Source of the DNA: JAUILA01 sp050289805
GTDB lineage: Bacteria; Bacteroidota; Bacteroidia; Cytophagales; Cyclobacteriaceae
Direction: 5' to 3'
DNA length: 64,000 nt
Assembly: GCA_050289805.1 (NCBI GenBank)
Contig: JBNKGL010000015.1
Coordinates: 36,968 to 100,967, forward strand
Within the stretch, counting starts at the first letter, position 1, and every line of letters starts with the position of its first letter. Of the stretch, positions 52,037 to 61,821 are shown piece by piece. The translations under genes were made by a program, and so were the position numbers. The notes beneath the pieces are model-generated. The model did not search any database. It saw nothing but the letters and a program-made list of their open reading frames with translations, and was not told the origin of the DNA.

Positions 52037-52585
52037 ATGAAAAATAGATTCCTGCTTCCATTTCTACTGATCTGCCTGCCTTTCATCCTTCCGGCCCAGG
52101 AACACGAAACGGAAACTCATGAATTTAAAAAACACCAGGTCGGAATCATCATCGGCCATACCCACGTTTCGAGGGGCGTTACCTTAGCAGGTAAAAAATT
52201 TGAAATTCTCCCGTCCTGGGCTTTGATCTATAATTATAAGTTTAATGAGAAATGGGGAATCGGGTTTCATATAGACATGATCGTCGAAGACTTTGAAGTG
52301 GAACGTCATATTGGAAACGGAGATACCGAGGAAATTCTGCTTCGCCAAAAACCCATTGCCCCGGCAATTGTCGGACTGTTCAAGCCCACAAAACATTCTG
52401 AATTTGAAATTGGAATGGGATTCGAATACGCGCCGGAAGAAACATTATTCCTCACACGGATAGGATATGAGTGGAGCACTCACATCAACCATAACTGGGA
52501 ACTGGTCATCCCGCTATCATATGATATACGTTGGGATGCTTATGATGCCTGGAATCTCGGACTTGGGGTTATACGGGTCTTTTAA
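52037..52585 (+). CDS. Secreted hypothetical, small beta-barrel-like protein
   Basis: 182 residues. Signal (MKNRFLLPFLLICLPFILPA) then alternating beta strands (HQVGIIIGHTHVSRG, WALIYNYKFNEKWGIGFHIDMI, EFEIGMGFEYAPE) ending in an aromatic strand GLGVIRVF. Fits an eight-stranded outer-membrane barrel. No family recognised. The stop TAA is directly followed by the convergent stop of the Nudix gene (TTTAATTAAA). Confidence 0.77.
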   Translation: MKNRFLLPFLLICLPFILPAQEHETETHEFKKHQVGIIIGHTHVSRGVTLAGKKFEILPSWALIYNYKFNEKWGIGFHIDMIVEDFEVERHIGNGDTEEILLRQKPIAPAIVGLFKPTKHSEFEIGMGFEYAPEETLFLTRIGYEWSTHINHNWELVIPLSYDIRWDAYDAWNLGLGVIRVF

Positions 52586-53335
52586 TTAAAAACCGCGATA
52601 ATGACCGTTGCTGAGCGCATTTAAATAATTTTCATGATCAAACTCATACAGCCATGGTGCTTTATGGGCTTCACCCGTCTTCCTCTTTACGGTTTTTTTG
52701 AGAATCCCATAACTCAGCATTTTTCGCTGAAAATTCCTTCTGTCAAGCGACTTATTGAGAATGGTTTCATAAAGTGATTGCAATTCGGGCATGGTAAATC
52801 GCTTTGGCATCAGGTTGATGCCTAAAGGCTGATTATTTACCTGCTCCTTCAATACCTCGTATGCATTGTTGAGAATATTGGCATGATCCAGCATCAGCGG
52901 CGGAACCTCATCCATGGGAAACCATTGACAGGATTCAGAAATGTAGTCAGGAGAGGGCTGATTAACTTTGGAATACTCAACCAAAGAATAATAACCCAAT
53001 GTTACAAAACGCTGGTTGAACCATTCCCTGTCTTCAGGCAGCACAATACCGTTGGCGATCATTTTTTCCACATGATCAGGATCGTGCCGGTCCAGGCCCC
53101 CAAATAATTGAAACTGTCTCAGGAAGATATTTTCAAGTCCTGTTCGTTCCTGGAGAACCCGGATTGCAGCCTGGTCAACTGTTTCTGCCGCTTTCACAAA
53201 ACCTCCGGGAAGTGCCCAGGTATCCATACCCTTCAGCTTCAGGAGCAATACTTTCAGTGCATTCTGGTTGAAACCAAAAATCACGCAATCGACTGATAAG
53301 CCCGGGTGATACTCATTAAAAGGAAAAGACGACAT
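52586..53335 (-). CDS. Nudix-type transcriptional regulator (NrtR/AraR-like)
   Basis: 249 residues. N-terminal Nudix domain: VLLLKLKGMDTWALPGGFVKAAETVDQAAIRVLQERTGL (the Nudix box has lost parts of the catalytic signature, as in NrtR regulators). C-terminal winged helix: MPKRFTMPELQSLYETILNKSLDRRNFQRKMLSYGILKKT. Regulators of this type in Bacteroidota control sugar or NAD genes. The likely target is not identifiable here. A TAACTTTG box (minus strand, 53361-53368) sits 26 bp before the ATG. Confidence 0.9.
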   Translation of the reverse strand: MSSFPFNEYHPGLSVDCVIFGFNQNALKVLLLKLKGMDTWALPGGFVKAAETVDQAAIRVLQERTGLENIFLRQFQLFGGLDRHDPDHVEKMIANGIVLPEDREWFNQRFVTLGYYSLVEYSKVNQPSPDYISESCQWFPMDEVPPLMLDHANILNNAYEVLKEQVNNQPLGINLMPKRFTMPELQSLYETILNKSLDRRNFQRKMLSYGILKKTVKRKTGEAHKAPWLYEFDHENYLNALSNGHYRGF

Positions 53336-53360
53336 GTTTTTACATACTGACTTAAAATCC

Positions 53361-53368
53361 CAAAGTTA
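53361..53368 (-). promoter_or_regulatory. -7 box of the Nudix regulator gene
   Basis: TAACTTTG (on the minus strand) is an exact TAnnTTTG match, 26 bp before the start codon, the same spacing as for aspS and sucD. The -33 region is A-rich and weak. Confidence 0.55.
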
Positions 53369-53435
53369 CCATATTCCGGATTGTGATTTTTGTTTTAACG
53401 AATTGAATCTGCAGCTGTCATACAGGATTCTATCA

Positions 53436-54422
53436 TCAATCCAATTGAACAGGCCTCATGCCATGTTTATATTCATCCCCGAATCCTGAATTATTGGGGT
53501 CATAGGTTCCAACAATCTCTGCATTGATACCATCAGGGGGAATATCGCCTTCCATTCCCAGGGCCCAGTAGATCCCGTTAAGCGCCAGCTTACGCATCGA
53601 TTCTTGTTTAAAGTCATAAGGATGCCCGAGTGTTGTAAAAAATACGCGGGCAGAAACACCTTCAGAACCTGTATAGGTTTTCGTCCACGCTACAGGATTC
53701 GTTAAGGGGTATTTATCCAGCCGTCCTTCCGCCTCATGATTCGAGCGTAGGGACCGTCCTGTGAGAAGCGGCTTGCTGTTCCCGTGTAATTTCCAGTCTC
53801 CCCCATCCACATGATATAGCCAGGAATACGCATCGAAAGGTTCAACACCATTCAATATGGGTGATTCTCTGCCCTCAATAAGTGTGACAGATGTTAACGG
53901 ACTGTTTCCATCCTCGAAATGACCATGATGTGTGATCCATTGCTGTCCGAATACCCGCGTAGGCCATTCGTTGTTCATATATTGAAGTGTCGTATCGTCC
54001 TTGTACAGGAAAGCATGTGTAGATGTTCTGAAGCCCACCATTGGCCTGCCCGACTCCGCATATTCGGTGATATAACTTCGCTCCTCCTCCGGAAGAGCCC
54101 GAAAGCGGGTGAACATCACCATCAGGTCGGCATCCTCAAGAGCTTCAAGACCTTCGATATGATCCAAACGATTCGGGTCAATAAAGCCTGCAGAATCTAC
54201 CGAATAGCAAAGGGTAATTTCCGCACCAAGTTCACGCCTGAGAATTGCTGCAAGCATCGGCATAGATTCTTCAGAGCGATATTCCTCGTCTCCGATAACA
54301 AATACTACGTGCAACGGATCATCTTCAGGAACCGGAGGCTCCTCTGCAGGTTTTGGGCTGCTGCAGGCCGTTATAATGGTGGAAACAACGAATATGAACA
54401 GGTATATCGGATTATTTTTCAT
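53436..54422 (-). CDS. ThuA-domain lipoprotein
   Basis: 328 residues. Lipobox ITAC (Cys20) and a Pro/Glu-rich tether. ThuA/glutamine-amidotransferase-like domain (about 35-290): HVVFVIGDEEYRSEESMPMLAAIL, DLMVMFTRFRALPEEE, VGFRTSTHAFLY, WLYHVDGGDW, VFFTTLGHPYDF. No nucleophile Cys is seen in the expected place, as usual in the ThuA family, which links to trehalose or sugar use. Overlaps the cytochrome fusion gene by 11 bp, so the pair is co-translated. Confidence 0.88.
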   Translation of the reverse strand: MKNNPIYLFIFVVSTIITACSSPKPAEEPPVPEDDPLHVVFVIGDEEYRSEESMPMLAAILRRELGAEITLCYSVDSAGFIDPNRLDHIEGLEALEDADLMVMFTRFRALPEEERSYITEYAESGRPMVGFRTSTHAFLYKDDTTLQYMNNEWPTRVFGQQWITHHGHFEDGNSPLTSVTLIEGRESPILNGVEPFDAYSWLYHVDGGDWKLHGNSKPLLTGRSLRSNHEAEGRLDKYPLTNPVAWTKTYTGSEGVSARVFFTTLGHPYDFKQESMRKLALNGIYWALGMEGDIPPDGINAEIVGTYDPNNSGFGDEYKHGMRPVQLD

Positions 54423-57400
54423 TTTGCATTAATTCAGCAGGTGTATAAAAACCTTTGCGATCGGAAACTTCCTTACGAACGGCTTCCACAGTGGCCGCAT
54501 CTACCGGTGATGAGGTGTTTCCGAATGAGTTTCTCACATAAGTCGCAACCGCGGCTACCTCTTCATTGGAAAGCATCCCTTCATACGGAGTCATGGGAAC
54601 CTGCCCCGGATATTCCTCACCCAATACCTCTATAGGCCCTTGCAGTCCCTTCAGGATTATTTTAATAAGCGTTTTTTCGGATTGATTAACCCATTTAGTT
54701 CCTGCCAATGGAGGAAATCCACTGGCCGGCAATCCCTTACCATCAGGTTGATGACAAGTGATGCAAAAACCTTCCCGTTCATAAATTTCCTTTCCCGCAT
54801 TAAAAGCGAGGAGGGCATCCCCTTCCAGGGCAACGTCAATTTTCTTTTCTTCCTCAATTACATTGGTCTCCACACCGAATACGGCAAGCGACGCCTCATA
54901 GGCAGGAAGCATCCAGTCATCAAGCGGCATAGCCGCTGCGGTCTCCAGAACGGCCAGTCCGGAATCTTTGTCAAGCCAGCTCGCTGCAACAATCGCCTCC
55001 AGCCTTACCCTTCCATTCGGGTCTTTGGCCGCCTCTTTCAATAATGCTGTCTGATCGCTCACCTGGTGACCGGTGTAGCGCAGTACACGTACCGCCGCCG
55101 CACGGGCATGGTAATCTTTGGCGTTGAGCAGTGTTTTCAGCAAATCCTCGTTAACACGGTCAATCCCCCAGGTCACCCAAAGCGCCTCCAGCAGGTTATG
55201 CTCATACTGTGGATCATTCGGATCAAGATTGGAGACCCATGATTTCACGGCCTCGCTTACTTCTTGCTGGTCCCTCCCACGTAATTCACGGCGGGTCCGG
55301 TATCGCGTGCGGTATTCGGGTAATTTCAGGTTGTCCAGCAATTGCGGTATCGAAGCTCCATCAATTTTTGCAGGTTCCACCAGTGGTCTGGAAGGATACG
55401 TAATCCTGTAAATCCGTCCGTGCACATGATCACGCAATGGATCCCTTGCATTATGTTGCATATGGCCCACAAGCACGTTGTGCCAGTCAATGAGATATAA
55501 CGATCCATCAGGTGCAAACTCCATATCCACGGGTCTGAAATTCTTGTCTGTAGATGTGATCAGGTCCGTACGGTGACTGCTTTTATACCCTGTTCCCTCA
55601 TCTCCCATCGTGTGTTCCTTCATACCCAGGAAACCAATGGTATTATTGATCAGCAGATCGCCCTGTACATCATCCGGGAAATGGCGGCTCGAAACAAACT
55701 CCAGCCCGGACGTTGGTCGAACACGATGACCCTCTTCGATCAGATTTCGGGATTTGGGCGTCGCAATGCCATAGCGGGATTTCACCGTGCCGGGCATCAT
55801 CCAAAGGACATCGGGACCGGAGGTCTCAGCAAAGAAAGGCTGTCCCCAGTCATCAAATGCAATACCCCAGGGATTGGGGATACTTAGCTGGGCAGTACGC
55901 TCCAGCCTTTTTCTCTGTGGGTTATAACGATAAAAACCCCCGTTGGTCGCACGTACCGGTCCGTAGGGTGTTTCAACATTGGTATGAAGAAATACTCCCT
56001 CTGCCATGTAAATAGCACCGGAGGGATCTGCACAAAACGCGCTGATCACATGATGGGTGTCATGATCATCAAAACCGCTTAATAGAATTTCCACCCGGTC
56101 TGCATGATCATCGCCATCATCATCAATCAATAATTTGAGATTGGTTCCCTGTGAGACATAGACTCCTTCTGGTGCGATCTCAAACCCAACAGGTAAATGA
56201 AGACCATCCGCAAAAACAGTTTGCTTATCTGCCTTGCCATCATTGTCGGTATCCTCAAGGATTAAAATTTTATCATTCGGTTTCGGATCACCGGGTTTCC
56301 AGTGGGGGTAGGTCGGCATAACCGACACCCACATCCGTCCTTTATTGTCGAATGATATCTGAACCGGATTCGCCAGGTCTGGAAATTCCTCCTCCGAGGC
56401 GAACAATTCAATTTTATATCCGGGAGCCGGTGTTAATGAAGCGACAGCATCATCGCCGTATAAATATTCCACACTGCCGGTTCCGTCAACCTGGGTATAG
56501 TTAGTCTCCACTTCAGGAAGGACCGATGTTTTCGCATCGGCAGCAGCCAGATCGTACGTTTCGCCGTTTGCGACCGCCCATATCGCTGTATCGCGGTTCG
56601 CTGTCATTTCCCTGATCTTCTGAATTTCCGCAGGATAGTTATCAGGACCGAAGGGCTCATAACGTCTTCCGAAAACATGTACACCATTCGGAATTTTATA
56701 ATCATTATGCCAGAACCAGTTCTTTTCATTTACTGCCTCGTTTACAGCTATACGGTCAACCGATTCATCAACTTCACCTCCGTAAATATTTTCAGCCAGA
56801 TACGTTGAAAGCTTTTCGTACCCGGCCTCATTCAACTGATACCCGTCGATCGTCATATCATCTGAGCCTGCCATCCATTCTTTTGAGGGATGAAATACAT
56901 CAATGTACGGAACGTTGTTCGCGATCGCCACTTCACGGATTGCTTCGCTGTACAATTCCAGGTTTTGATTTTCCTTCTTGCCATCCGGAAGGTCAAATTT
57001 ATCGGTCAGGTCCTCGAAAGCAACGGGGGAAACCAGAACAAGCCTGGGGCTGCTCACCCCGTTATAAGTTTGGGCCAATGTATGCTTTACAAAGGCATCC
57101 AGCTCACCCCGGAAACTATCCAGTCTTTCCGGTCCGTTAAAGGATTCGCTGGCTCCAAAAAACGCCATGATGACATCTGCTTTCAGACGGGTAAGCCATT
57201 CATCCGGTTTCTCCAGGTGACCCTCACTCCCCGATGGTTGCGCCAGATCAGTCTGAAATTCTTCAGCCCCGGGGAATGCCCATGGGTCATTTCGTCCCGA
57301 ATGCGGACGGAACCCGGGCGTATCTCCACCGTCGCACATATTGCGAATGAATAAATGATCCGTTGGAAACCTCCGGTGCATTTCCGTTTCAAAGGACCCG

Positions 57401-57558
57401 AAATTCAGCATCCTTGAACACAGATTATTTCCGATTAAAACAATATGCTGATCCTTTTGAACAGGGATGGCTCCCTCCTTCTTTCCTCCACAGCTATATA
57501 GAAATGCGGTGATGGCGGCAGCAATTAAAATGCGAATGGTAGATTGAATAGTAAGCAC
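54412..57558 (-). CDS. SGNH-hydrolase / PVC-type propeller dehydrogenase / cytochrome c fusion
   Basis: 1048 residues from GTG at 57558 (an in-frame stop lies just upstream). Lipobox LYSC (Cys near 23). In order: an SGNH/GDSL-like esterase domain (about 35-270, VLIGNNLCSRMLNFGS and IDGYQLNEAGYEKL), PVC-type L-sorbosone-dehydrogenase-like beta-propeller (about 375-720), HEAT-like repeats, and a C-terminal cytochrome c with GFCITCHQPDGKG (CxxCH) and axial Met in VPMTPYEGMLS. An oxidoreductase or electron carrier on the outer face. Pairs with ThuA downstream, a combination common in marine Bacteroidota and Planctomycetes and linked to sugar oxidation. Confidence 0.9.
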   Translation of the reverse strand: MLTIQSTIRILIAAAITAFLYSCGGKKEGAIPVQKDQHIVLIGNNLCSRMLNFGSFETEMHRRFPTDHLFIRNMCDGGDTPGFRPHSGRNDPWAFPGAEEFQTDLAQPSGSEGHLEKPDEWLTRLKADVIMAFFGASESFNGPERLDSFRGELDAFVKHTLAQTYNGVSSPRLVLVSPVAFEDLTDKFDLPDGKKENQNLELYSEAIREVAIANNVPYIDVFHPSKEWMAGSDDMTIDGYQLNEAGYEKLSTYLAENIYGGEVDESVDRIAVNEAVNEKNWFWHNDYKIPNGVHVFGRRYEPFGPDNYPAEIQKIREMTANRDTAIWAVANGETYDLAAADAKTSVLPEVETNYTQVDGTGSVEYLYGDDAVASLTPAPGYKIELFASEEEFPDLANPVQISFDNKGRMWVSVMPTYPHWKPGDPKPNDKILILEDTDNDGKADKQTVFADGLHLPVGFEIAPEGVYVSQGTNLKLLIDDDGDDHADRVEILLSGFDDHDTHHVISAFCADPSGAIYMAEGVFLHTNVETPYGPVRATNGGFYRYNPQRKRLERTAQLSIPNPWGIAFDDWGQPFFAETSGPDVLWMMPGTVKSRYGIATPKSRNLIEEGHRVRPTSGLEFVSSRHFPDDVQGDLLINNTIGFLGMKEHTMGDEGTGYKSSHRTDLITSTDKNFRPVDMEFAPDGSLYLIDWHNVLVGHMQHNARDPLRDHVHGRIYRITYPSRPLVEPAKIDGASIPQLLDNLKLPEYRTRYRTRRELRGRDQQEVSEAVKSWVSNLDPNDPQYEHNLLEALWVTWGIDRVNEDLLKTLLNAKDYHARAAAVRVLRYTGHQVSDQTALLKEAAKDPNGRVRLEAIVAASWLDKDSGLAVLETAAAMPLDDWMLPAYEASLAVFGVETNVIEEEKKIDVALEGDALLAFNAGKEIYEREGFCITCHQPDGKGLPASGFPPLAGTKWVNQSEKTLIKIILKGLQGPIEVLGEEYPGQVPMTPYEGMLSNEEVAAVATYVRNSFGNTSSPVDAATVEAVRKEVSDRKGFYTPAELMQNEK

Positions 57559-57671
57559 ACATCAAATTACAAATTTTTATATTTTCAGAAGCATTATTTG
57601 CGTGAACTTCTGACCAGTGGAACTATTTGAATGCCCGTGGTAATTTTTATATTGGTTCATAAATCGAATAC

Positions 57672-58142
57672 ATGACAAGTGAACAAAAACTAAAAGCGAA
57701 GAAGGTATCGGTGATGTTCCAGCTTTACTTTGCCATCATTCTTTTGGTGTTTGGGCTCTTTACATTATTGTATTTCATCAGTTTTGAATCTTCCCGGGGA
57801 TTGCAGGGAAATGGTTATGCAGTTGGAATTTCCATTGAACGATGGCAATGGATCACCTTCATTTTCGTAATCATGTCCCCCTTGCTCCTGGCATTTGCCA
57901 CTTCTTCGAAATTACTTGAAGGAGTCAATGCCTCAAACAAGTTGACCAGGGGGATGATTTTTACATTTCTCTGGTGGTTGGCTCCCATGATAACCGCCCA
58001 GATGCTGGATGGATTGGAGTCTCTCGGCAGCTTGATTCCGACTGTAGCAGCAGCGGCTATGGCATCAATCTTCTTCGGACCACCGCTCGGCAAGAGAATT
58101 TTATCAATCAAAAATGAAGACGGGAGTCCGATTGAATCCTGA
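57672..58142 (+). CDS. Hypothetical four-helix membrane protein
   Basis: 156 residues, four hydrophobic segments (about 15-37, 60-80, 95-115, 120-140) and a polar tail. No family recognised. It faces the SGNH/propeller gene divergently and precedes the glycosidase by 77 bp. Confidence 0.76.
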   Translation: MTSEQKLKAKKVSVMFQLYFAIILLVFGLFTLLYFISFESSRGLQGNGYAVGISIERWQWITFIFVIMSPLLLAFATSSKLLEGVNASNKLTRGMIFTFLWWLAPMITAQMLDGLESLGSLIPTVAAAAMASIFFGPPLGKRILSIKNEDGSPIES

Positions 58143-58219
58143 ATTGGGCTTACCGGTGGAATAATTCTGATATTGATTCATGTGTGAATTCTGTATATTT
58201 TGATTCACAAAATGTCCCT

Positions 58220-60634
58220 ATGAAGTCCGTCATTTTCGTTTTTTGTATAATAATACTCATCGCTGGTGGATGTTCAGGCAACGCCGATGAAGTTGCATCA
58301 TTAACAAGCATCACAGGCAATTCTGAATTCATTACCGGTAACGCTGCATATCTTCACTCACCCTATGTCACCGCGGGGGACCAGGCCTATATGGTAGGTT
58401 ATCAGGATGGTTCGTTTCCCGACCTGGGATGGCATGTGGCTGGCGAAATGGGCGGGATCTGGGCACATCCGATCAAATTAATGGATGGGTTTTCCGCCGC
58501 GCTGATTTCCGGAAATGAAACTTTATGCCTTGCCGAGGCCGACACATTCATTAACTACCCCTTTGCCAACAAACATATATATAACAACCCATTTGGTGTG
58601 AGGGTGGAGCGGTTTCAATTTGTACCTGAGAACGTGCCAGGCATTGTGATTGAATATTCATTTTTCAATCCGACTGGGAATATGATTGAGTTTCTGTTTG
58701 AATTTAATGGTATGACAGATTTAAGGCCGGTATGGCTGGGGGATAGAACAGGAATGGAAGATTCTCCGGATCAAATGTACTGGGATAATCAACTTAACGC
58801 CCTTGTAGCAAAGGACAGTCTGAATCCCTGGCATGTGATCTATGGATCAGCCATGAAACATCTCCGGTATGATATCGAAGGTGAAACATGCACATTTGAA
58901 CGGGCTGGTACGGGAATAAACGGGACGATCACATGGATTATCACAATCCCTGCTGATGGAAAGGTGACGCTGCCAATATTTATTTCAGGATCTGATAAAT
59001 CACTGACCCGGGCGACTTCCGCATACGAAGACATTCTGCATAATGGGACCGAACTTCTCAGGGAAAAAATCTCTCATTATGATGACATTGCCCAAACTGC
59101 CTCATTGACAATACCGGACAAAGAGATGGAACAAGCATTCCGATGGATAAAATATAATACGGAATGGCTGAGGCAGACAGTTCCGGGTGTGGGCACAGGA
59201 CTTACCGCGGGAATCCCTGATTATCCCTGGTGGTTTGGAGCCGACAGTGAGTATGCACTTCAGGGGGCAATAATGACCGGCAGGAAAGACCTCGTTTACG
59301 AAACTATTGACCTTATTTACACCATCTCTGAAAAAACGAATGGAAATGGCCGTGTTGTTCATGAGGTATCATCCAACGGAGCAGTATTTAATCAGGGAAA
59401 TATCAATGAAACCCCCCAGTTCGCATCGCTGATATGGATGGTATATGAATGGACAGGGGATCGTTCATTTCTTGAAAAATACTATCCCTTTATCAAAAGG
59501 GGCCTGGAATGGCTGGAGACAGCTGATATTGATGGAAACCTGCTGCCGGATGGTTTCGGAATGATGGAAATACACGGCCTTAATAGCGAAATGATCGACG
59601 TAGCAGTGTATACCCAAAAAGCGTATTCAGATGCGGCAAAAATGGCAGAAACGCTGGGACACACAGAGGATTCACAGGTATATGAAAAAAAGGCAGGCAA
59701 ACTTGCTGAGATAATAAACTCTGAATTCTGGGTCGAAAGTTTTAATTCGTATGCTGATTTCATCGGAACTCCAACACAGGCTAAAGTCCTGCTGGAAGAT
59801 GCCATTCACCGCGCGGATTCCCTGGGGAAACCGTGGTCAGTAAAGGAGCTCGAGGAAACGGATAATAAAATAAGCTCCATGGATCCCGGGAAAAAACAGG
59901 GCTTCGTTCTGCATCATAACTGGGTTGTAAACACACCTATGGAAACCGGAATTGCTGATCCCGAAAAAGCGGTTAAAGCCCTCGAAACCGGCAGTAATTT
60001 TGTAAATCCATTTGGTGTCTTTGTTACCGGTATTGACCGGGATGAATCTGCAGGGCAGGATGAGGGTTCATTTCAAACCAACAGAAAAATCTTTAGCTAT
60101 ATCGGGGCCGTTATGACCTTACCAACAGGGGTACAGGCAGTTGCGGAAAATAACTACGGAAGAGCAGACCAGGCACTGGAATATCTGAAGCGGTTGAAGC
60201 GGTCTTTCAGCTATGCGCTGCCGGGATCCATGTATGAAGTTTCTCCGGATTACGGAATGATGGTTCAGGCCTGGAATATTTACAGCTTTGCCGTTCCCAT
60301 TATATCACAGTTTTTTGGCCTGCATCCCGACGCCGGCCGGAATCTGCTGATTTTTAGTCCGAATATGCCAACCGAATGGAACGAAGCAGCGCTTGAAAAA
60401 GTAAAAATGGGTTCCAATACAATGGATTTTAAATTCAGTCGTGAAGAAAATATTGAGATGTGGCAGATTGATTCGAGTGAGGACTGGACGATTGAACTAA
60501 GATTAACCGGAGATAAATATGATATGGTTCAGATGGATGGCGATTTGATCACTCCTGCTGACAATGAATCAGATTCTTATATTTTTGAAGTGGCAAAAGA
60601 CAAATCGGTAATTTTAAAATTACATGTTAAATAA
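58220..60634 (+). CDS. Lipoprotein glycosidase, six-hairpin (alpha/alpha)6 family
   Basis: 804 residues from ATG at 58220 (GTG at 58184 is in frame but precedes the lipoprotein signal). Lipobox LIAGGC (Cys18). N-terminal beta-sandwich (about 50-280) is followed by an (alpha/alpha)6 barrel with GIPDYPWWFGADSEYALQGA, VYEWTGDRSFLEKYYPFIKRGLEWL and GSMYEVSPDYGMMVQAW, typical of glycogen-debranching or rhamnosidase-like six-hairpin glycosidases. The exact linkage cut is not known. Next gene overlaps by 11 bp. Confidence 0.83.
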   Translation: MKSVIFVFCIIILIAGGCSGNADEVASLTSITGNSEFITGNAAYLHSPYVTAGDQAYMVGYQDGSFPDLGWHVAGEMGGIWAHPIKLMDGFSAALISGNETLCLAEADTFINYPFANKHIYNNPFGVRVERFQFVPENVPGIVIEYSFFNPTGNMIEFLFEFNGMTDLRPVWLGDRTGMEDSPDQMYWDNQLNALVAKDSLNPWHVIYGSAMKHLRYDIEGETCTFERAGTGINGTITWIITIPADGKVTLPIFISGSDKSLTRATSAYEDILHNGTELLREKISHYDDIAQTASLTIPDKEMEQAFRWIKYNTEWLRQTVPGVGTGLTAGIPDYPWWFGADSEYALQGAIMTGRKDLVYETIDLIYTISEKTNGNGRVVHEVSSNGAVFNQGNINETPQFASLIWMVYEWTGDRSFLEKYYPFIKRGLEWLETADIDGNLLPDGFGMMEIHGLNSEMIDVAVYTQKAYSDAAKMAETLGHTEDSQVYEKKAGKLAEIINSEFWVESFNSYADFIGTPTQAKVLLEDAIHRADSLGKPWSVKELEETDNKISSMDPGKKQGFVLHHNWVVNTPMETGIADPEKAVKALETGSNFVNPFGVFVTGIDRDESAGQDEGSFQTNRKIFSYIGAVMTLPTGVQAVAENNYGRADQALEYLKRLKRSFSYALPGSMYEVSPDYGMMVQAWNIYSFAVPIISQFFGLHPDAGRNLLIFSPNMPTEWNEAALEKVKMGSNTMDFKFSREENIEMWQIDSSEDWTIELRLTGDKYDMVQMDGDLITPADNESDSYIFEVAKDKSVILKLHVK

Positions 60635-61817
60635 GATGAATGTAATGAGATTTTTTTCGGGCATCCTGTTCGCAGGATTTTTTATAGCGGCATGTCAATC
60701 GGAAACTTCGGAAAATGACATTGCCGCTTCTGAAAATGAGGTATGGATGGCATCGCAGGAGCGGTATATCGAATATGTCGACTCTGTGGCAATCCTTGGT
60801 GAGGGCTTGCTTAATTTCGCCAAACAACCTGTAGAAAATCCATATTACGACACTGTTTACAATAGTTCCAGCCTGGTAATCTCTGAGGGCAATAATGACA
60901 GCCTGGAAGTAACTACATTTCCTGATTTTAAAGCAGGAGCTATTTTATTCAGTAAGGAAGGAACCACATTCATTAGAATTCCGGATTTTAATGATACACT
61001 GGTTTATACACGCCGGAGCGAAGATTCCCTGGTCCTGTCAAAAAAAAGGGGGAAGACATATTCAGAAACCTATTTTCATCCTGTTACCCCGACAGAGGGA
61101 AGCCTGGAAGCATCTTCGCTTGTCGGAACCCACTGGCACCTTGACAATCAAAATATTAATTTCATCTCGTTTCTTTCATCTGATTCCTGTCTGATCCGAA
61201 TAGAGACGAATGAAATTTCTGCTGTAGGAAGGGGACCGTGGAATATTCAGCGTATTAATGGCCGGGATTTCATCTCATTCTATTCACTATCTTCTTCCCT
61301 TCCTGTCTCTGTATTCAGTGTGCATCAAATAGAATCAGCTGATCCCAATACAATGGTGAGCCACTTTTTTCAAACGGAAAATTTTCGGTCTGACCTGAAG
61401 AATGAAAAATATAAAGTCCAATGGACGCTGGAGAATGAAGAAAATAATGCGGGTTTATCAGGCCTGGCAGGAGAATGGTCAACAACAGAAAATCCGCTAC
61501 GGTCAGATTCTAAACCTGACTCGATATCCAATTCCACTTTCACAATGATTTTTTCTACAGACGGAACATTTCAACAGATATTCACAGGCTCACTTAATAC
61601 CGGAGCTGAAGCAGGCGTTATACATGAAACAGGCGGCGCCTGGACAGCTGATTCACACGGCCATTATTTAGAGCTCATGTATGAAAACGGAGTAACAAAG
61701 TTTGCTTCAATTGATCACATCACTTCAGATTCATTAACGATTTCAATAAATTTAGCAGGCTTATTCAAAAACGATCCGACAGAGACCCGTCAACGGCTTC
61801 ATTTCAAAAGGCAATAA
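60624..61817 (+). CDS. Hypothetical lipoprotein with lipocalin-like repeats
   Basis: 397 residues; starts at 60624, 60636 or 60645 are all possible. Lipobox IAAC near 23. Beta-rich, with a repeated frame (SSLVGTHWHLDNQNINFISFLSSDSC and LSGLAGEWSTTENPLRSDSKPDSISN) that suggests two lipocalin-like domains. I do not recognise a family. It overlaps the glycosidase by 11 bp and is likely translated with it. Confidence 0.76.
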   Translation: MLNKMNVMRFFSGILFAGFFIAACQSETSENDIAASENEVWMASQERYIEYVDSVAILGEGLLNFAKQPVENPYYDTVYNSSSLVISEGNNDSLEVTTFPDFKAGAILFSKEGTTFIRIPDFNDTLVYTRRSEDSLVLSKKRGKTYSETYFHPVTPTEGSLEASSLVGTHWHLDNQNINFISFLSSDSCLIRIETNEISAVGRGPWNIQRINGRDFISFYSLSSSLPVSVFSVHQIESADPNTMVSHFFQTENFRSDLKNEKYKVQWTLENEENNAGLSGLAGEWSTTENPLRSDSKPDSISNSTFTMIFSTDGTFQQIFTGSLNTGAEAGVIHETGGAWTADSHGHYLELMYENGVTKFASIDHITSDSLTISINLAGLFKNDPTETRQRLHFKRQ

Positions 61818-61821
61818 GATT

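Noticed and set aside
53919..54635. 238-residue plus-strand open frame across the ThuA/cytochrome gene overlap
   Set aside because: It runs antisense through two well-supported genes, is Arg/His-rich without a fold pattern, and no family is visible.
57815..58111. Minus-strand ORF opposite the 57672 membrane gene
   Set aside because: The plus-strand frame has four clear membrane helices; the reverse frame has no such pattern and is its shadow.
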